This document shows positions 1 to 7,763 of a DNA stretch of 64,000 nt, piece after piece. Position numbers and translations under genes: made by a program. The DNA is from Planosporangium thailandense (GTDB lineage: Bacteria > Actinomycetota > Actinomycetes > Mycobacteriales > Micromonosporaceae): assembly GCF_011947195.1 (NCBI RefSeq), contig NZ_JAATVY010000019.1, forward strand, positions 62,001 to 126,000. Reading direction: 5' to 3'. Within the stretch, counting starts at the first letter, position 1. Each line of letters opens with the position of its first letter. The notes below the pieces were generated by a model that was not told where the DNA came from, made no database searches, and worked only from the letters and a program-made list of their open reading frames with translations.

Positions 1-824
1 GCGTCCCCGGCGACCAGGACCCGGCCACGGCGCAGCGGGGAGTCGTCGGTGCGGCACCGGGTCAGGTGTCCGGAGTCGTGGGCCGGCTGGATGCCGGCCA
101 GACCGAGCCGGCCGACGAAGGAGCGAAGGTACTCCTTGGTCCGTTCGCCGTGGCCGCGCGCCGCGATGACGCCGACCGTGAGCCGGTCGTCCTTGGGGAA
201 GACCCAGCCGTACGAGCCGGGCAGCGGGCCCCAGTCGATCAGGACCCGACCGCGCCACCGCGCCCGTACCGGCTCGGGCACCGGCAACTCCAGCTCCAAC
301 CCGAGGTCGACCTGACCGAACCGGACGCCGACGTGATGGCCGGTCACCCCCGCCGAGCCGTCGGCGCCGACCAGGACCCGGGCGGCCACCCGGGTACCGT
401 CCGCGAGCAGTGCGTACGCGCACTCGCCGTCTTGATCGACGCCGCGGACCCGGATGCCCTGGCGTACGACCGCCCCGGCGGCGACGGCGGCCATCCGCAG
501 GGCGTCGTCGAACTCCTCCCGGCGCACCATGCCCAGCAGCGGCGCCTCGTCGCGGCGGGTGAAGCCGCGCCGGCCCCGGTGGGTGAAGGTGGCGGCGCGG
601 ACGGGGTCACGGGCGGCGAGACGGGCCGGCTCGGGGGCGTCCAGGGCGCCGACGACCCGCAGGGATGCGCCGACGAGCCCGCCGCCGCACGTCTTGTACC
701 GGGGATGCTCACCTCGCTCGAGGACGAGCGTGCGCGCTCCGGCGCTCGCGGCCGCGTACGCCGCGGCGAGACCGGCCGGCCCGGCGCCCACGACGGCGAC
801 ATCCCAGACCGGTGGCACGGACAC
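1..824 (-). CDS. FAD-dependent oxidoreductase, geranylgeranyl reductase family (3' end outside window)
   Basis: Reading the minus strand from a GTG at 824 gives an open frame that runs off the left edge, so the C-terminus is missing. The start is followed within ten residues by VAVVGAGPAGLAAA, the Rossmann GxGxxG motif that binds FAD. Then come an acidic ERGEHPRYKTCGGG segment and VLVGADGS near residue 150, both typical of geranylgeranyl reductase/menaquinone-reductase-like flavoproteins. The last visible residues, GRVLVAGDA, begin the second FAD-contact motif. Family members reduce isoprenoid chains or quinones at the membrane; the substrate here cannot be told. An in-frame stop at 834-836 just upstream leaves GTG at 824 or 818 as the only starts. 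Confidence 0.85.
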   Translation of the reverse strand, partial: MSVPPVWDVAVVGAGPAGLAAAYAAASAGARTLVLERGEHPRYKTCGGGLVGASLRVVGALDAPEPARLAARDPVRAATFTHRGRRGFTRRDEAPLLGMVRREEFDDALRMAAVAAGAVVRQGIRVRGVDQDGECAYALLADGTRVAARVLVGADGSAGVTGHHVGVRFGQVDLGLELELPVPEPVRARWRGRVLIDWGPLPGSYGWVFPKDDRLTVGVIAARGHGERTKEYLRSFVGRLGLAGIQPAHDSGHLTRCRTDDSPLRRGRVLVAGD

Positions 825-873
825 GACGGCAGCCTAACGTACCGGTCCGGGTGGACCGCCTGCCGTGGAGCGG

Positions 874-3186
874 TTACCGCATCGCCCGTGTTCCGGAGCC
901 CCAATGGGGGGCGTTCCAGCGGGTGGTGAGACCCCCGAGGGTGCCGGAGCCGGTGGCGGTGAGGGTGAACACGGCGACGTGGCTGGTGCCGTAGTCGTAG
1001 AACAGGCTGATGTCGGTCTTGCCGTCGCCGTTGAAGTCGCCGGTGGCCAGGAACTTCGTGCCGGTGCCCCAGTAGGGGGCGTTCCAGCGGTTGGTGAGGG
1101 CACCGAGGGTGCCGGTGCCGGTGGCGGTGAGGGTGAACAGGGCGACGTGGCTGGTGCCGTAGTCGTAGAACAGGCTGATGTCGGTCTTGCCGTCGCCGTT
1201 GAAGTCGCCGGTGGCCAGGAACTTCGTGCCGGTGCCCCAGTAGGGGGCGGTCCAGCGGTTGGCGAGGCCCGCGAGGGTCCCGGTGCCGGTGGCGGTGAGG
1301 GTGAACACGGCGACGTGGCTGGTGCCGTAGTCGTAGAACAGCGCGATGTCGGACCTGCGGTCGCCGTTGAAGTCGCCGGTGGCCAGGAATTTCGTGCCGG
1401 TGCCCCAGTAGGGGGCGGTCCAGCGGTTGGCCAGACCTCCGAGGTTCCCGGTGCCGCTGCCGGCCGCGGTGAGGGTCCACAGCGCGACGCGGCCGTTGCC
1501 GTAGTCGTAGAACAGCGCCAGGTCGTCCCGGCCGTCGCCGTTGAAGTCCCCGGTTGTCACGAACTTCGTGCGGGTGCCCCACACCGGCCGGTCCCAGCGG
1601 GGCAGCGGCCCGGAGAAGCCGCCGTCGCCGTTGCGGTCCGCGGTGAGGGTCCACAGGGTGACGTGGCCGTTGCCGTAGTCGTAGAACAGCGCCAGGTCGG
1701 CCTTGCCGTCGCCGTTGAAGTCACCGGCGGTCACGAACTTCGTGCCAGGTCCCCAGTTGGGGCCCTGCCAGCGCAGGACCGGCGCGCCGAACCCGCCGCC
1801 CGCCTGGGCGGTCAGCGTCCACAGCGCGACGCGGCCGTTGCCGTAGTCGTAGAACAGCGCCAGGTCGTCCCGGCCGTCGCCGTTGAAGTCGGCCTTGACC
1901 CGTGACGAATCCGCGCCCGTCGGCTGGGGGACGGTGCCGGCGGCCGGCCGGCCGGCGATGGCGACGTTGAGCAGCCTGTCGGGCGATCCGGGGCCGGCGT
2001 CGCGCACCTTGCCGGGGGTCGCGGCGTTGAGCAGGGCGGCCTGCACCTGGGTCGGGGTGGCGCTGGGGTTGGCGGCCAGGTACATCGCGGCCGCGCCAGC
2101 CACGTACGGGCTCGCCATCGACGTGCCGTCCTTGCTGACGTAGGACGTGTTGTCCGCGTTGGAGGCGGAAGTGATGTCCACGCCGGGAGCGAAGAGGTCC
2201 ACGCACGTGCCGTAGTTGGAGAACCAGGCGCGGGTGTCGGACTCGTCGGTGGCGCCGACGGTGATGGCTTCGGGTACGTCGGCCGGCGAGGAGTAGGCGG
2301 CGTCGACGCCGCTGTTGCCGGCGGCGACCGTGTACGTGATCCCGGAGGTGATCGAGGCTTTCACGGCCGCGTCGAGCGTGTCGTCGGCGGGGCCGCCCAG
2401 GCTCATGTTGGCCACCGCGGGTTTCACGGCGTTGCTGGTCACCCAGTCCACGCCGGCGATGATCTGTGAGTAGTCGCCGACGCCATGGCAGTCGAGCACC
2501 CGTACGGCGACGAGCTGGACCGCCTTCGCCACCCCGGACGTGGAGCCACCGACGATGCCGGCGACGTGGGTACCGTGGCCGGTGCCCGCCGTGCCGTCGC
2601 TGCAGTCGTCGTCGGAGGCGACCGCGTCGTTGTCGATGAAGTCGTGGCCGTAGCTGGCCCGGCCGCCGAACTCCCGGTGGGTGATCCGGATACCGGTGTC
2701 GAGGATGTAGGCGTGCACCGCCGCGGCGGTGTTGGGGTACGTGTAGGACTGGTTGAGCGGCAGGCTGGGCTGGTCGATGCGGTCCAGGCCCCACGACGGC
2801 GGGTTGGTCTGCGTGCCGGTAATCCTGACCTTGCGGTCCTGTTCCACGTAGGAGACGGCCGGGTCGGCTGCCAGCCGCTTGGCGGCCTGCTCGCTCATCC
2901 TGACCGAGAAGCCCTTGACGCTGCTCGTGTACGTGTGCCGCACGGATCCGCCGTAGGCGTGGGCGAGCCGGCCGGCCGCGGCGACGACCGTGCCGGGCGT
3001 GGCGTCGCCCGCTTTGAGCACCACGATGTAGCTGTTCCTGACCGCGTCGGCGGCGTTCGCATGGCGGACGGTGCCGTCGGCCGGCGCGGCCGCGGCCACC
3101 CCGCTGCCCGCCAGGGCGGCGGCAAGTACCGCGACGGTCAGCGCCGCGCTCCCGGCCCAGCTCGTTCTCACGTGGATGCGGCCCAT
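874..3186 (-). CDS. Secreted S8 (subtilisin/proteinase K-like) protease with C-terminal FG-GAP repeats
   Basis: 770 residues. An N-terminal signal peptide (about residues 1-35, AAAA before the cut) is followed by an I9 inhibitor propeptide (about 50-122). The catalytic domain (about 130-410) shows Asp163 in ILDTGI, His204 in GHGTHVAG, Asn291 in AAGNSG and Ser356 in GTSMASP, a complete triad plus oxyanion residue. From about 430 to the end there are six repeats of roughly 56 residues with the calcium-loop motif DFNGDGxxD followed by LFYDYG, i.e. FG-GAP/VCBS-type repeats, and a truncated seventh. Such proteins are exported and self-activated; the repeats probably form a beta-propeller-like binding domain. 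The ATG at 3186 has GAGGT upstream. The gene stands alone, diverging from the coiled-coil gene at 3447. Confidence 0.93.
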   Translation of the reverse strand: MGRIHVRTSWAGSAALTVAVLAAALAGSGVAAAAPADGTVRHANAADAVRNSYIVVLKAGDATPGTVVAAAGRLAHAYGGSVRHTYTSSVKGFSVRMSEQAAKRLAADPAVSYVEQDRKVRITGTQTNPPSWGLDRIDQPSLPLNQSYTYPNTAAAVHAYILDTGIRITHREFGGRASYGHDFIDNDAVASDDDCSDGTAGTGHGTHVAGIVGGSTSGVAKAVQLVAVRVLDCHGVGDYSQIIAGVDWVTSNAVKPAVANMSLGGPADDTLDAAVKASITSGITYTVAAGNSGVDAAYSSPADVPEAITVGATDESDTRAWFSNYGTCVDLFAPGVDITSASNADNTSYVSKDGTSMASPYVAGAAAMYLAANPSATPTQVQAALLNAATPGKVRDAGPGSPDRLLNVAIAGRPAAGTVPQPTGADSSRVKADFNGDGRDDLALFYDYGNGRVALWTLTAQAGGGFGAPVLRWQGPNWGPGTKFVTAGDFNGDGKADLALFYDYGNGHVTLWTLTADRNGDGGFSGPLPRWDRPVWGTRTKFVTTGDFNGDGRDDLALFYDYGNGRVALWTLTAAGSGTGNLGGLANRWTAPYWGTGTKFLATGDFNGDRRSDIALFYDYGTSHVAVFTLTATGTGTLAGLANRWTAPYWGTGTKFLATGDFNGDGKTDISLFYDYGTSHVALFTLTATGTGTLGALTNRWNAPYWGTGTKFLATGDFNGDGKTDISLFYDYGTSHVAVFTLTATGSGTLGGLTTRWNAPHWGSGTRAMR
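910..1895. repeat. 168-bp tandem direct repeats encoding FG-GAP units
   Basis: The block gccgtcgccgttgaagtc recurs at exact 168-bp intervals (1021, 1189, 1357) and continues less perfectly toward 1895. The copies at about 1010-1250 are almost identical over the whole period. They lie inside the protease gene, so each copy adds 56 residues in frame. Confidence 0.85.
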
Positions 3187-3245
3187 TCGCCTACCTCACC
3201 TGCATGCACGGCGCCGCCAGGGCAGATGACACGGGTTCCAGCGTC

Positions 3246-3272
3246 GAACGTGTTCCTTCGTCGAACGTGTTC
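3246..3272. promoter_or_regulatory. Twin GAACGTGTTC palindromes, possible operator
   Basis: GAACGTGTTC occurs at 3246-3255 and again at 3263-3272, embedded in a repeated cgtcgaacgtgttc; the copies are 17 bp apart. Each is a GAAC-n2-GTTC inverted repeat. They lie 60-86 bp upstream of the protease start, in the region shared with the divergent gene at 3447. A binding protein is inferred, not known. Confidence 0.45.
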
Positions 3273-3446
3273 GATCGAGAACTGTGATCCGCCTGGCGAT
3301 CGGGCCGCGCCCGATCGGACGACAGCAATGGTCGGATCGGAGCGGAGCGTGAATGTGTGCGAACAGGAGTAAACGGGTTGCATCAGTACACGGGTTGGTT
3401 CTGTCCGGTGTTTTGGTGATCAGCGACGGCGGGTATTGAGGGATTC

Positions 3447-4232
3447 ATGCCGGTCGCACACCGTTCCCTGCTCATCATCCAGCATGCAGCCCTGGTCCAG
3501 CTCGCTCTCGTCGCGTTCGCGGTGCTCGTCGTCGCGCTCCTGCTCGCTCCGGAAGGGCGCCGGCGGCTGTGCGAGACCGCGGCGCGGACGGCCGCGAACC
3601 GCCTGCGCCGCACCCGGCACGCTGCCCGGCAGGCGGATCTGCACCGGTACGCCGACGAGGTCGCGGTGGCCGCCGAGCGGGCGGCGACGACCGCGGCGCG
3701 CCGGCAGGAGGAGTGGGCCGAAGCGCAGCGCAACCGGGAGAAGGCCTGGCAGGCGTACGAAGCCGCGGACGCGGCCGCGCGCCGCGCGACCGAGGCGGCC
3801 GCGTACGTCACGCTCGAGTCCCCCGGTACGGTCGGCGACGCCGTGGTGAACCGCCGACGCTTCCTGGACGCGGCCACGGAGGCGTACCGGCGCGGAGAGC
3901 TGTCCGCCCGACAGCTGTCGGACATCGTGGCCCACCGCAACGGTTGGGACCTTGACCTGCACCCGTGTGAGCTGGAGGCCCGGCTGCTGCGCACGATCCG
4001 CCGGCGGCTGCTGGCCGACTACCAGCAGGCGTCGCAGGTCGAGCGGGCCGCCCGGCACATGGCCGACACGGCCGCCGCCGGCAAGCGCAGCCTGGACGAC
4101 GAGGCGTTCGCCGCGGCCGAGCGGGCGCGGCTGGCGGCTGCCGTACGGATCCCGCGGCCGCGAACCTCGCCCGAGCTCGAAGCCAGCCAGCCCATCCAGG
4201 TCGTGACGGCGCCCGGCTCCCGGGCCAGGTGA
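3447..4232 (+). CDS. Membrane-anchored coiled-coil protein, function unknown
   Basis: 261 residues. One hydrophobic segment at about residues 15-35 (LVQLALVAFAVLVVALLLA) is followed by an Ala/Arg/Glu-rich helical stretch from about 38 to 120. That stretch has many AAxR/EAxx heptad-like patterns, consistent with a cytoplasmic coiled coil anchored by one membrane segment. A second part (about 130-230) has RGELSARQLSDIVAHRNGW and further charged helices. I recognise no catalytic motif and no named family. The ATG at 3447 has a weak GAGGG upstream. The gene is single and is followed by a 13-bp repeat and a GNAT relic. Confidence 0.7.
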   Translation: MPVAHRSLLIIQHAALVQLALVAFAVLVVALLLAPEGRRRLCETAARTAANRLRRTRHAARQADLHRYADEVAVAAERAATTAARRQEEWAEAQRNREKAWQAYEAADAAARRATEAAAYVTLESPGTVGDAVVNRRRFLDAATEAYRRGELSARQLSDIVAHRNGWDLDLHPCELEARLLRTIRRRLLADYQQASQVERAARHMADTAAAGKRSLDDEAFAAAERARLAAAVRIPRPRTSPELEASQPIQVVTAPGSRAR

Positions 4233-4240
4233 GGCCGGCC

Positions 4241-4291
4241 GCGGGATCGGCCCGCGGGATCGGCCCGCGGGATCGGCCGCGGGATCCGGCC
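4241..4291. repeat. 13-bp tandem repeat (gcgggatcggccc)
   Basis: About four copies of gcgggatcggccc (4241, 4254, 4267, and a degenerate copy at 4279) lie just after the stop of the coiled-coil gene. No function is evident. Confidence 0.7.
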
Positions 4292-4351
4292 GCGAGACCC
4301 TGGTCGGGAAATCCGGGTGCGACGCGGGGCCGGCCCACGCGATCATCGGGC

Positions 4352-4501
4352 ATGGCCTGGTTCACCACGAGCGATCTCGAGGAGTTCCTGGCGGCTGCGG
4401 GCGGCTTTCTGCGATCGAGGCCGGCCGAGCACACGGTGGCGTTGACCGTCGCGGAGGACCTTCGGCGCCGTGGCCTCACCACGTACGGCGTGGACGTCTG
4501 A
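4352..4501 (+). pseudogene. N-terminal fragment of a GNAT acetyltransferase-like protein
   Basis: An ATG at 4352 opens a 49-residue frame. Its DLEEFLAAAGGFLRSRPAEH and the following TVALTVAEDLRRRG resemble the first helices of actinobacterial GNAT N-acetyltransferases (DxxxFLxxAGxFLxxxPxxxT). It stops at 4499-4501, long before any acetyl-CoA-binding region, and the downstream sequence shows no continuation. The stop codon sits inside a terminator hairpin. I read this as a truncated relic, although a short expressed protein cannot be excluded. Confidence 0.6.
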
Positions 4502-4532
4502 GGCAGCAGTGTGTGCGAAACTGCTGCCTCAG
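4498..4532. terminator. Perfect 13-bp hairpin, probable bidirectional terminator
   Basis: CTGAGGCAGCAGT (4498-4510) pairs with ACTGCTGCCTCAG (4520-4532) around a 9-nt loop. It lies between convergent genes (the GNAT fragment and the TetR gene ending at 4580). There is no strong T-run, which is common in high-GC actinobacteria. Confidence 0.75.
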
Positions 4533-4579
4533 CGTTTCGGGAAGCAGCAATATGCGCAACATTGCGCGGATCTTGACTG

Positions 4580-5221
4580 TTAGTCGGGTAGCTCACCGAC
4601 AACGTCCTCGTACAACCTCGCCAATCCGTCGATGAGCGCGTCCAGCCCGAGCGCGAACGCGCCCTCGTCGACGCTCTTCTGGTGGTCGGCGAGCAGGTGG
4701 GCCCGGGTCAGGTGCGGGTACCGGTCGGCGTAGAGCTGTGGATCGTCCACGAAGCCGCGCGCGAACGAGCCCAGCGCCGAACCGGCGACGAAGTAGCGCA
4801 TCAACGCGCCGATGTGGGTGGCGCGCGCCGGCGGCCACCCGGCGTCGACGAGTCCGCCGTACACGGCGTCGGCCATCGCGAGGGCGGTCGGCCGCCGGCC
4901 GGGGCCCTGGGCGAGGTGCGGGACGATGTTCGGATGCGCCGTCAGGGCGTCGCGGTACGACCGCGCCCAGCGGCGTAGCGCCACCCGCCAGTCGAAACGG
5001 CCGAAGACGGAGATGTCGACCTGCTCGATGACGGCGTCGGCGACCGCGTCGAGGATCTCCTCTTTCGTGGCGAAGTGGTTGTACAGCGACGGGCCCTGTA
5101 CGCCCAGCTCGGTGGCGAGCCGCCGGATGGAAAGCGCGGCGAGCCCCTCGGCGTCGATGACCGCGGTGGCGGTGGCGACGATGCGCTGCCGGCTCAGCAG
5201 CGCCTGGCGTGGTCGAGCCAT
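4580..5221 (-). CDS. TetR family transcriptional regulator
   Basis: 213 residues. The N-terminal helix-turn-helix spans about residues 10-55: it runs RIVATATAVIDAEGLAALSI, then LATELGVQGPSLYNHFATKEE, the typical TetR recognition helix with the YNHF signature. The rest is a helical ligand-binding domain of the TetR_C type. The gene diverges from the acyl-CoA dehydrogenase operon at 5401, with a palindromic site at 5286-5304 between them. By position it probably represses that operon and itself and responds to an acyl-CoA or fatty acid; that role is inferred. Confidence 0.9.
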   Translation of the reverse strand: MARPRQALLSRQRIVATATAVIDAEGLAALSIRRLATELGVQGPSLYNHFATKEEILDAVADAVIEQVDISVFGRFDWRVALRRWARSYRDALTAHPNIVPHLAQGPGRRPTALAMADAVYGGLVDAGWPPARATHIGALMRYFVAGSALGSFARGFVDDPQLYADRYPHLTRAHLLADHQKSVDEGAFALGLDALIDGLARLYEDVVGELPD

Positions 5222-5285
5222 CGGCGACCTCCGGGAGCGGATGCTGTACCGGCGAACTCTGCCATACCGGCGGCTGGACGAGAAA

Positions 5286-5304
5286 AAACTTGCACCGCTA
5301 GTTT
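5286..5304. promoter_or_regulatory. Inverted repeat, probable TetR operator
   Basis: AAACTTGC-ACC-GCTAGTTT is an inverted repeat with 8-bp arms (7 of 8 paired) in the intergenic region between tetR and the fad operon. Length and symmetry match operators of fatty-acid TetR repressors in actinobacteria (TAAACTAGC-type half sites). Confidence 0.7.
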
Positions 5305-5400
5305 AAAGGGACCCGGCGACCGCGTGACCGCAGGACGGCACGACCGCCGGACAGCAGGCCCGCCGAACAGTACGACCGGGAACGGCACGACGGAGAAAAG

Positions 5401-6567
5401 ATGGACCTGGCGCTCTCACCGGAGCAGGTGGCCGTGCGGCAACTGGCCGCAGACTTCGTCAACCGAGAGGTGATGCCGCATGCCGCCGAGTGGGACCGCC
5501 GGGAGTCGGTCGACCCTGGCATCGTCGCCAAACTCGGCGACCTCGGCTTCCTCGGGCTGACGATCCCCGAGGCGTACGGCGGCTCCGGTGGCGACCACCT
5601 GGCGTACTGTCTGGTCCTGGAGGAGTTGGGGCGCGGCGACTCGTCGGTGCGCGGCATCGTGTCGGTGTCGCTCGGCCTCGTGGGCAAGACGATCGCCGCC
5701 TACGGCAGCGAGGAGCAGAAGCGCGCCTGGCTGCCCCGGCTGTGCGCCGGCGAGGCGCTCGGCTGCTTCGCGCTCACCGAGCCGGACACCGGCTCCGACG
5801 CCGCCGCGCTGCGCACGGCCGCGGTACGCGACGGCGACGACTGGGTCGTCTCCGGTTCCAAAATCTTCATCACCAACGGAACGACGGCCGACGTCGCGCT
5901 GGTCTTCGCGCGTACCGGCGGCCCGGGCCACCATGGTATCGACAGGCATCGTGGCATCACCGCGTTCCTCGTGCCGACCGACAGCCCCGGCCTGACCCGC
6001 CGTGAGATCCACGGCAAGCTTGGCCTGCGTGGCCAGGCCACCGCCGAGCTGGTCTTCGACAAGGTCCGGGTACCGGACTCCGCCCGGCTGGGCGTGGAGG
6101 GCAAGGGCTTCAGCATCGCGATGGCGGCGCTCGCGAAGGGGCGGATGTCGGTGGCGGCCGGCTGCGTCGGGATCGCCCAGGGCTGCTTGGACGCCGCCGT
6201 CGGCTACGCCGGCCAGCGCGCGCAGTTCGGCAAGCCGATCGCCTCGTACCAGCTCGTCCAGCAGCTCATCGCGGGCATCGCGGTCGACACGGCCGCCGCC
6301 CGGCTGCTCGTGTGGCGGGTCGCCGACCTCATCGACCGCGGCGAGCCGTTCGCCACCGAGTCGTCCATGGCGAAGCTGTTCGCCAGCGAGGCGGCCGTCC
6401 GCACCGCCAACAACGCCCTGCAGGTGTTCGGCGGATACGGCTACATCGACGAGTACCCGGTCGGCAAGTACCTGCGCGACGCCCGGGTCACCACGCTCTA
6501 CGAAGGCACCAGCCAGATTCAGCAGCTGCTGATCGGGCGCGCGCTCACCGGCGTCAACGCGTTCTGA
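5401..6567 (+). CDS. Acyl-CoA dehydrogenase (first of pair)
   Basis: 388 residues, the normal length for an FAD-dependent acyl-CoA dehydrogenase, which forms the 2,3-double bond in beta-oxidation. Family signatures are CFALTEPDTGSDAAA (about 123-137) for FAD/substrate contacts, KIFITNG, FGGYGYIDEYPVGKYLRD near 343-360, and the catalytic base Glu368 in LYEGTSQIQ. It begins the operon with the genes at 6591 and 7760. The ATG at 5401 follows cgacggagaaaag, a weak purine-rich ribosome site. The operator upstream suggests TetR control. Confidence 0.93.
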   Translation: MDLALSPEQVAVRQLAADFVNREVMPHAAEWDRRESVDPGIVAKLGDLGFLGLTIPEAYGGSGGDHLAYCLVLEELGRGDSSVRGIVSVSLGLVGKTIAAYGSEEQKRAWLPRLCAGEALGCFALTEPDTGSDAAALRTAAVRDGDDWVVSGSKIFITNGTTADVALVFARTGGPGHHGIDRHRGITAFLVPTDSPGLTRREIHGKLGLRGQATAELVFDKVRVPDSARLGVEGKGFSIAMAALAKGRMSVAAGCVGIAQGCLDAAVGYAGQRAQFGKPIASYQLVQQLIAGIAVDTAAARLLVWRVADLIDRGEPFATESSMAKLFASEAAVRTANNALQVFGGYGYIDEYPVGKYLRDARVTTLYEGTSQIQQLLIGRALTGVNAF

Positions 6568-6590
6568 AACCACGAGATCCGGAGGACAGC

Positions 6591-7763
6591 ATGGACTTCT
6601 CCCTCGGCGACGAGGAGAAGGCGATCCGCGACACCGCACGCGCCTTCATCCGCAACGAGGTCATGCCGCTGGAGCAGGAGGTGCTGCGGCGCGAACGCGA
6701 CCACCAGCCGGGGCTGGACCGCAGTGAGCTGCGCGAGCTGCAGCTCAAGGCGAAGAAATTCGGTTTCTGGGGGCTGTCGACGCCCGAAGAGTACGGCGGC
6801 ATGAACCTGTCGGCGGTCATGCAGTCGCTGATCTGGACCGAGCTCGGGCACACCTTCGTGCCGTTCCGGTTCGGCGGCGAGGCCGACAACATCCTCTACT
6901 ACGCCAATGAGGAGCAGAAGCGCGAGTACCTGATCCCCACGATCGAGGGTGAGCGCATCTCCTGCTTCGCCATCACCGAGCCCGGCGCCGGCTCGGACGC
7001 CGCCAACATCAAGCTGTCCGCCCGGCGGGACGGCGACGACTGGGTCCTCAACGGCGAGAAGACGTTCATCACCAACGGCAACGACGCCGACTTCGCCATC
7101 GTGGTCGCGGTGACCGACAGGGAGAAGGGTGTCCGCGGCGGCGGGACGACGGCGTTCCTGGTCGACCGGGCCATGGGCTGGCGCTCGGAGTTCATCCGGA
7201 CGATGGGGGAGGGCGGCCCCGCTTCGCTGATCTTCGACAACGTGCGCGTACCCGCCCGCAACATCCTCGGCGAGATCGGTCAGGGCTTCCAGCTCGGCAT
7301 GCAGTGGATCGGCAAGGGTCGGTACACCATCCCGTCGCACGCCATCGGCATCGCCGAGCGCGCGCTGCAGATGGCGCTCGAGCACGCGCGGACCCGGGAG
7401 ACGTTCGGCAAGCCGATCGGCACCAACCAGGCGATCCAGTGGATGATCGCGGACTCCGAGGTCGAGCTCGAGGCCGCGCGCTGGCTGGTCCTGAAGGCGG
7501 CGTGGACGGTCGACCAGGGAACCGACCCGCGGCACGCGTCGTCGATGGCGAAGCTGTACGGTGCCGGCATGGTCAACCGGGTCGTCGATCGGGTGCTGCA
7601 GATCCACGGCGGCATGGGCTACACCCGCGAGCTGCCGATCGAGCGGTGGTACCGCCAGGTCCGCCTGTACCGGATCTTCGAGGGCACCGACGAGATGCAG
7701 CGCTTGATCATTTCGCGGGACCTGCTGCGCGGGTACACGAAGATCGGGGGCCACCTGGCATGA
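6591..7763 (+). CDS. Acyl-CoA dehydrogenase (second of pair)
   Basis: 390 residues from an ATG at 6591 preceded by GGAGGA at good spacing. It carries CFAITEPGAGSDAANI, EKTFITNGNDAD, HGGMGYTRELPIERWYRQVR and the catalytic Glu364 in FEGTDEMQ, so it is a complete second enzyme rather than a copy of the first; the two proteins are clearly diverged. It lies 23 bp after the first dehydrogenase and overlaps the ligase by four bases (ATGA). Pairs like this may act on different chain lengths or form heteromers as in mycobacterial FadE pairs; which applies here is unknown. Confidence 0.93.
   Translation: MDFSLGDEEKAIRDTARAFIRNEVMPLEQEVLRRERDHQPGLDRSELRELQLKAKKFGFWGLSTPEEYGGMNLSAVMQSLIWTELGHTFVPFRFGGEADNILYYANEEQKREYLIPTIEGERISCFAITEPGAGSDAANIKLSARRDGDDWVLNGEKTFITNGNDADFAIVVAVTDREKGVRGGGTTAFLVDRAMGWRSEFIRTMGEGGPASLIFDNVRVPARNILGEIGQGFQLGMQWIGKGRYTIPSHAIGIAERALQMALEHARTRETFGKPIGTNQAIQWMIADSEVELEAARWLVLKAAWTVDQGTDPRHASSMAKLYGAGMVNRVVDRVLQIHGGMGYTRELPIERWYRQVRLYRIFEGTDEMQRLIISRDLLRGYTKIGGHLA

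Noticed and set aside
66-929. Open plus-strand frame over the first flavoprotein
   Set aside because: The minus strand carries an evident FAD-binding protein; the plus frame has no recognisable domain.
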